A DNA stretch of 64,000 nucleotides from Saturnia japonica (lineage: Eukaryota; Arthropoda; Insecta; Lepidoptera; Saturniidae): assembly GCA_033032175.1 (NCBI GenBank), contig CM065329.1, positions 11,228,985-11,292,984 on the forward strand, given 5' to 3'. The position numbers were made by a program, and so were the translations under genes. Shown here piece after piece: positions 59,660 through 64,000 of this stretch (position 1 is its first letter; each line of letters opens with the position of its first letter). Under the pieces are notes generated by a model. It saw nothing but the letters and a program-made list of their open reading frames with translations, was not told the origin of the DNA and ran no database searches.

Positions 59660-62555
59660 ACTCAAGCCGAGAGGTTTAAACATCTCCTTTTTTAATGCGC
59701 GGAACCTATATCCGCAGCGTGATCTCGTCGCGACTTATCTTAAAGATCACCAAATAGACGTTCTCTTAGTACAGGAAACGCTCTTAAAGCGTGCTAAACG
59801 CAATCCGAGTATCGCAAACTATAACATCGTTAGAAATGACCGCGACGGCCGAGGGGGCGGCACTCTCATTTACTACAAGCGCTCGTTGTATTGCATGCCG
59901 ATAGATCCTCCGATACTTACCAATATGGAAGTATCCGTGTGTAGACTAGGAATGACCGATCATCCGTCCATAACGATCGTATCCGCGTACCTCTCACCGA
60001 CGAAAGTACCTCTCAGGTCTGACCTAGAGAAGCTACTCTCGCTCGGCACATCGGTCATTATCGCAGGTGACCTCAACAGTGGACACACGTCCTTCAACAA
60101 TTGGAGAGACACCAGCAATGGGGTTATTCTCGAAGGGTTGTCGGACGAGTTAAACTTTGACGTCATAGTGCCTCCCACTCCCACCCACTTTCAAGATCAC
60201 TGTACACCGACAGTGCTTGACATAGCCCTCCTGAAAAATATCGCGCTTCAGGTACGACTCATTCGGGTCGTACACGAACTCGACTCCGACCATCGCCCGG
60301 TCATCCTACAGCTAGGACAACTAGATGACTCCAGCCCTCCTACAGTCACAACGGTTGACTATGCAAAATTAAAACACTACCTCGCGGATAGGCAGTCCTC
60401 GCTCAGTCTCGTTAGGGTCCCGGACGTATTAGAGTCAGTTGCGCACGTAGATCTCGCAATCGACTCCCTAGTTGACCACCTCCAAGTCGGCATCGGAGAG
60501 GCCTCGAGAGAGGTCGAAGCGGCGAACGATCGCCGCTTTGTACTCCCTGCCGACGTGCGAGCGTTGATGACGGAGAAGAACGCTGCGACTCGTGCGCATG
60601 ACTCTTATCCGACCGATGCAAACCGCGCACGACTACGCGCACTTCAGAGAGCGGTTAAAGCCCGTATAACCGAGCTCAAAAGTCACAGATGGGACACCTT
60701 AGTCGAAGGGCTAAGGCCGTCACATCTGACTTATTGGAAAGTAGCCCACGCCCTTAAAATAGACACCCAACCTCGCATGCCCCCCCTCGAAAGGGGTCCC
60801 GGCACTACACCCGCTTTCGATACCATCGACAAGGCGGAGTGCCTTGCCGCTTGTCTGGAGAGCCAGTGCTCCCCGAACAGCGTCAGGAACACCGACCGAG
60901 TCAGAGACATCGAAGCCCGCGTGGAGGAGCTGAATAAGCTCCCGGCATCAGAATCCCTGTCCCCAGTCACTTCTGAGGAAATCTCTGCCATTCTCAAAAG
61001 CCTTAAGCTCAGAAAGTCACCAGGTCCAGACGGTATCAGGAACGAAGTACTCAAACTTCTTCCCGATCACCTCATAGCTCTATTGGTCTGCATATTCAAT
61101 GTAGCCATAGCCAACTGCCATTTTCCAGCCGTCTGGAAAACGGCCATTGTCATAGGTATTCACAAGCCCGGCAAGAGCACGTCGCTTCCCGACAGCTACC
61201 GCCCTATCAGTCTCCTAAATACCCTAGGTAAAATCTATGAGCGGATCCTTCTGAACCGTCTCAAATCCGTAATAGAGGAGAAAAACCTCTACCCGCCTGA
61301 GCAATTCGGTTTTCGTGCTAGACATTCTTGCACTCATCAAGTGCACCGCCTCACGGAGCACATTTTGTTTAACTTTTCCGAGTTATCTATACCCCGTCGC
61401 ACACTGGCAGTCTTTTTCGACGTCGCCAAGGCCTTTGATAAGGTCTGGCACGAAGGATTAGTCTACAAGCTGTACTCCCGCGAAGTCCCCGATAGATTAG
61501 TTAAAATCATCCGCGACTACCTCAAAGACCGCACCTTTCGCTACAGAGTGGAAGGTGAACTATCCACACCCCATCCCATACACTCAGGCGTCCCCCAAGG
61601 TTCCATCCTGGCACCTAGCCTCTTCAATCTGTACGTCAGTGACCTACCAAAACTTGAGGAGAAAGTTGAAGTAGGCTTATACGCTGACGATACAGTCATA
61701 TACTCCTCTCAAAGGCAAACGAGAAACCTCAAATGTAGAATCCAAAGAGCCGTGACCACTCTCGGGAAGTGGTTTAACGACTGGCGAATAGCCATAAACC
61801 CCACGAAGAGCGCAGCGGTGCTCTTCGACCAAACCGCCACACAGATACCGCAAAAACTCAAGGACAATCCCCTTGAACTCTTCGGTAATCCGATCCCCTG
61901 GGAAAAGGCGACCAAATATCTAGGTGTAACCCTAGACAGTAGACTCTCCTTTATACGCCACATCAATCTGGTTAGGAAAAGGGCGTCCTGGACCCTCGCC
62001 CGACTGCATCCTCTGTTATGTGCTGCAAGCAAAATGTCCACGAGACACAAGCTTACGCTCTACAAGATGTGTATCCGTCCGATCATGACATATAGCTGCG
62101 TTGCGTTCGCACATATGTCAAGGTATAACTGGGAACGCTTACAAGCCATCCAGAATAAGTTTCTTCACCGCCTTACCGGTGCCCCCTGGTTTGTTCGTAT
62201 GGAGGATCTCCATAGAGATATGGACCTTCCCTCGATACATGCATATGCCAAACACCTTTCTCGCTCGTATTTCGACACCGCGTCGAACCACGCGAATCCC
62301 TTAATAAAAGCGGCAGCTTCTTATATTCCCGACCCCAACGCCTGCCGGAGAAAACGCCGGCCGCGTAATATATTCACTGACCCGCCCGACCAAACCGAAA
62401 AAGCTAACGCGTTCTACGCCGACACCGTCTCTCCAAACAGAGCGTGCCACCGCCCACGCCCGCGTAACCACCGTTCTCTCCGCAGAGGACGGGCGGTCAA
62501 CTTCGCTCCCGCACACCCGTCACGTCCACCCTCTCTAGCGGCAACCCAAGCCTAG
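59652..62555 (+). CDS. LINE ORF2: endonuclease plus reverse transcriptase, 967 residues
   Basis: Starts at ATG 59652 inside the end of ORF1 (ATGGCTAA shared) and ends at TAG 62553-62555. Endonuclease domain about 1-230: NISFFNARNLYP, VQETLLK, GDLNSGHTSFN, DSDHRPVIL. RT domain about 460-770: KSPGPDGIRNEVLKL, YRPISLLNTLGKIYERIL, FFDVAKAFDKVWHEGL, GVPQGSILAPSLFNLYVSDL, GLYADDTVIYSS and KYLGVTLDSRL. No RNase H follows; the C-terminus is basic (RRKRRPRNIF). In this clade the protein nicks target DNA and copies the element RNA there. All catalytic motifs look intact. The start choice is backed by the same overlap in copy 1. Confidence 0.92.
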   Translation: MAKLKPRGLNISFFNARNLYPQRDLVATYLKDHQIDVLLVQETLLKRAKRNPSIANYNIVRNDRDGRGGGTLIYYKRSLYCMPIDPPILTNMEVSVCRLGMTDHPSITIVSAYLSPTKVPLRSDLEKLLSLGTSVIIAGDLNSGHTSFNNWRDTSNGVILEGLSDELNFDVIVPPTPTHFQDHCTPTVLDIALLKNIALQVRLIRVVHELDSDHRPVILQLGQLDDSSPPTVTTVDYAKLKHYLADRQSSLSLVRVPDVLESVAHVDLAIDSLVDHLQVGIGEASREVEAANDRRFVLPADVRALMTEKNAATRAHDSYPTDANRARLRALQRAVKARITELKSHRWDTLVEGLRPSHLTYWKVAHALKIDTQPRMPPLERGPGTTPAFDTIDKAECLAACLESQCSPNSVRNTDRVRDIEARVEELNKLPASESLSPVTSEEISAILKSLKLRKSPGPDGIRNEVLKLLPDHLIALLVCIFNVAIANCHFPAVWKTAIVIGIHKPGKSTSLPDSYRPISLLNTLGKIYERILLNRLKSVIEEKNLYPPEQFGFRARHSCTHQVHRLTEHILFNFSELSIPRRTLAVFFDVAKAFDKVWHEGLVYKLYSREVPDRLVKIIRDYLKDRTFRYRVEGELSTPHPIHSGVPQGSILAPSLFNLYVSDLPKLEEKVEVGLYADDTVIYSSQRQTRNLKCRIQRAVTTLGKWFNDWRIAINPTKSAAVLFDQTATQIPQKLKDNPLELFGNPIPWEKATKYLGVTLDSRLSFIRHINLVRKRASWTLARLHPLLCAASKMSTRHKLTLYKMCIRPIMTYSCVAFAHMSRYNWERLQAIQNKFLHRLTGAPWFVRMEDLHRDMDLPSIHAYAKHLSRSYFDTASNHANPLIKAAASYIPDPNACRRKRRPRNIFTDPPDQTEKANAFYADTVSPNRACHRPRPRNHRSLRRGRAVNFAPAHPSRPPSLAATQA

Positions 62556-63758
62556 GTCCGTTCTTCGGTGTGAAGCCCTTGGGTCAGGCAGCCGCCCGCG
62601 CGATACAAAGTGACACTATACGTGCAACACTTAGTTACCCTCACACAACATTACACACGTATGAACACACACACGTGCACACCACACAGGTACATAGGTT
62701 CTGTAAGGGACCTTTTTTTTTCTTTTTTTGCGCTAGTTAGACTATTGCGCTAGTTAGTGTAGAAAAACCATTCCGATTATCAAATACTCATGCGCATGGT
62801 CCACTCCTTCCTCCCAGGAGGAGGGGAACGTGCATATGAGTATATATTAGTTAGCTCGAATTCTCATAGTACTAGGGAATTAGTTAGATCGCGACTTTTT
62901 CGCATTCGCGACGACCGCCCGAGCCGAGGTTCGGCCACTCTGGCACCCTCGTGCGGGTCGTCACAAACTTTCGAGGCTGAGTGCCCTAAGCGCTCGCCCC
63001 CAAGTCCGGTGAAGCTGTAAAAGCCGCAGCGGCTCTGTTTTAGGATAGGGCCCCTAAGGCTAACAGTGTAGTCAGTTCAAAAAAAAAAAAAAAAGGCCTA
63101 CCGGCACACACAGGTGCCACAAGCTGAAGACTCAAGACTCAAGAAACAAGACTGGAAGAAACAGTACCCAGAAGATAGTACTAAGAAATTTTATATTGAG
63201 AAAAAGTTATTGTGTCTTGAAGAATACAGCGAAATTTATTGTGGTATCTGTGTGTCATTGCATCTTCACAAGTTCAACCCGCCAGCGACCCAGTCCTCTC
63301 CGCTTCCGTGCTACGTCAGCGCCGCGCCTACCAGCAGGCACCTCACTGCGTGTGTACCTTGATGTTTCACCCTCTTCACGCCTAGTAGTTTCGGGTGTGA
63401 GCAAGGTCGGTCGCACGTAGTGAGAGGGGCTCGCACGCACTGGTTTCCAGACAGCTGGTTACCGTAGCGTGTAATCCGCCGTCGGTCATACAGAGTACGA
63501 GGGAATCGTTTCCGTCGCTTTCGCGTCCTCGGTGCGCGGTCCCGCTCTGTGTTGGTTGACGTAGCACATTTGTAACGGGCAGACGCACGTTCATTTTAGT
63601 AGTCAAACGCTTCAACTATAACGAATTTAAAATGTGAATGTGTATCGGTACCACCAAATAATAACTAAAAGCGTCAATTATAAGTAGCCACGAAATCGTT
63701 TGAATGTTGTTATTAAATTGTAATAAAAGAAGATATCACCATGTTGTAAAATAAGCTA

Positions 63759-63988
63759 AATTATTAAAAAGGAAATAAAAACCTGACTGCAATAAAAATA
63801 TATTTTTCTATATTTGCTTTTTATTATGATTCCCAGACTTCATACCTTAATATTATACATATAGTAAGTAGCCTATGTCACTCCTACGATTAAGACGAAT
63901 TCAACGACACTTCGTATGGTAAAGACGTTTAGGCTACAGAGCGTGCCAAAGAAATAATGCACGAAAAATATAACGCTCCTTTTTCGCA
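63759..63988 (-). mobile_element. Family T element, right end mutated
   Basis: attattaaaaaggaaataaa then cctgactgc at the left. The usual gcagtcggg at the right reads gcagtacca. Same inner words as the 50.2-kb copy (gtcactcctacgattaagac). Confidence 0.7.
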
Positions 63989-64000
63989 GTACCAGTTAAA

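Larger units (their letters stand above)
59364..63094 (+). mobile_element. Jockey-type LINE, copy 2, 5'-truncated, intact ORF2
   Basis: 3,731 bp, with 16 A's at 63079-63094 and a 12-bp target duplication ggcctaccggca (59352-59363, 63095-63106). It starts inside ORF1 just before the last zinc knuckle, has an internal deletion in ORF1, a complete ORF2, and a 3' UTR of about 540 bp with a CA-rich stretch near 62660. It is the better-preserved copy. Confidence 0.93.
58687..63598 (+). mobile_element. Solo LTR of the BEL-I family, split by a LINE
   Basis: LTR parts 58687-59363 and 63107-63598 together match the 1,072-bp LTR at 7521-8592. The ends TGTTAGCG and TTCATTTTA are flanked by a perfect 5-bp duplication gtagt (58682-58686, 63599-63603). 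No primer site or coding region follows, so this is a solo LTR formed by LTR-LTR recombination. It lies in the 5' intron of the aldo-keto reductase, opposite to the gene. A Jockey-type LINE is inserted at the predicted start site. Confidence 0.9.

Noticed and set aside
1..64000. CRISPR arrays, operons, ribosome-binding sites, bacterial origins
   Set aside because: The window is eukaryotic with spliced genes. The tandem repeats seen are contiguous arrays without spacers.
1..64000. Canonical tRNA or rRNA genes
   Set aside because: Only SINE heads with diverged boxes and primer-binding sites were found, with no full cloverleaf gene. The rRNA genes are absent by eye.

Overview
The window looks like a moth or butterfly (Lepidoptera) chromosome segment. 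It is eukaryotic, AT-rich and intron-rich, with two host genes set in a dense field of retrotransposons, tRNA-derived SINEs and small inverted-repeat elements. I infer the order from the combination of BEL/Pao LTR elements, a Jockey-type LINE, RTE-like 3' tails and SINEs typical of Lepidoptera, plus a galectin and an aldo-keto reductase. The species cannot be named from sequence alone.

Layout. Positions 1-16.5 kb are a nest of mobile elements. There is an LTR end cut by the window (1-426). An LTR-like repeat, called X here (1606-7515), is split by a second LTR-like element, called Y (1836-6938, 5-bp target duplication gtaag), and Y in turn carries a 4.3-kb Jockey-type LINE on the minus strand. 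A degraded BEL/Pao element (BEL-I, 7521-14251, target duplication ctaag, tRNA-Tyr primer site) follows. A second copy of Y (15723-16481, target duplication ggaag) carries two tiny LINE 3' ends.

Positions 17330-46183 hold a complete galectin gene on the plus strand. It has eight coding exons giving 257 residues: one carbohydrate-recognition domain followed by a Pro/Gly/Tyr-rich and glycine-zipper-like tail. Intron 5 is 14.4 kb. Intron 7 holds a young, apparently intact BEL/Pao element (BEL-II, 39384-45714, antisense to the gene). It has 249-bp LTRs, a tRNA-Phe primer site and a 1,730-codon gag-pol frame.

Positions 46.2-53.6 kb are intergenic DNA with SINEs, tandem duplications and another X copy. 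Positions 53624-58013 hold the last four coding exons of an aldo-keto reductase on the minus strand. Its N-terminal exons lie beyond the right edge. Inside the upstream part of that gene sits a solo LTR of the BEL-I family (58687-63598, target duplication gtagt), interrupted by a second Jockey-type LINE with an intact 967-codon ORF2.

The most unusual pattern is where the Jockey LINE sits. Four independent junctions, in two different LTR families, all fall 31-32 bases downstream of the same ATAAAAGG TATA-like box. That is where an LTR promoter should start transcription. Each insertion has a 10-12-bp target duplication and a 3' poly(A), and in one LTR copy the same site was hit twice. This suggests a LINE that integrates at the transcription start site of LTR retrotransposons, so that the host LTR promoter would drive it.
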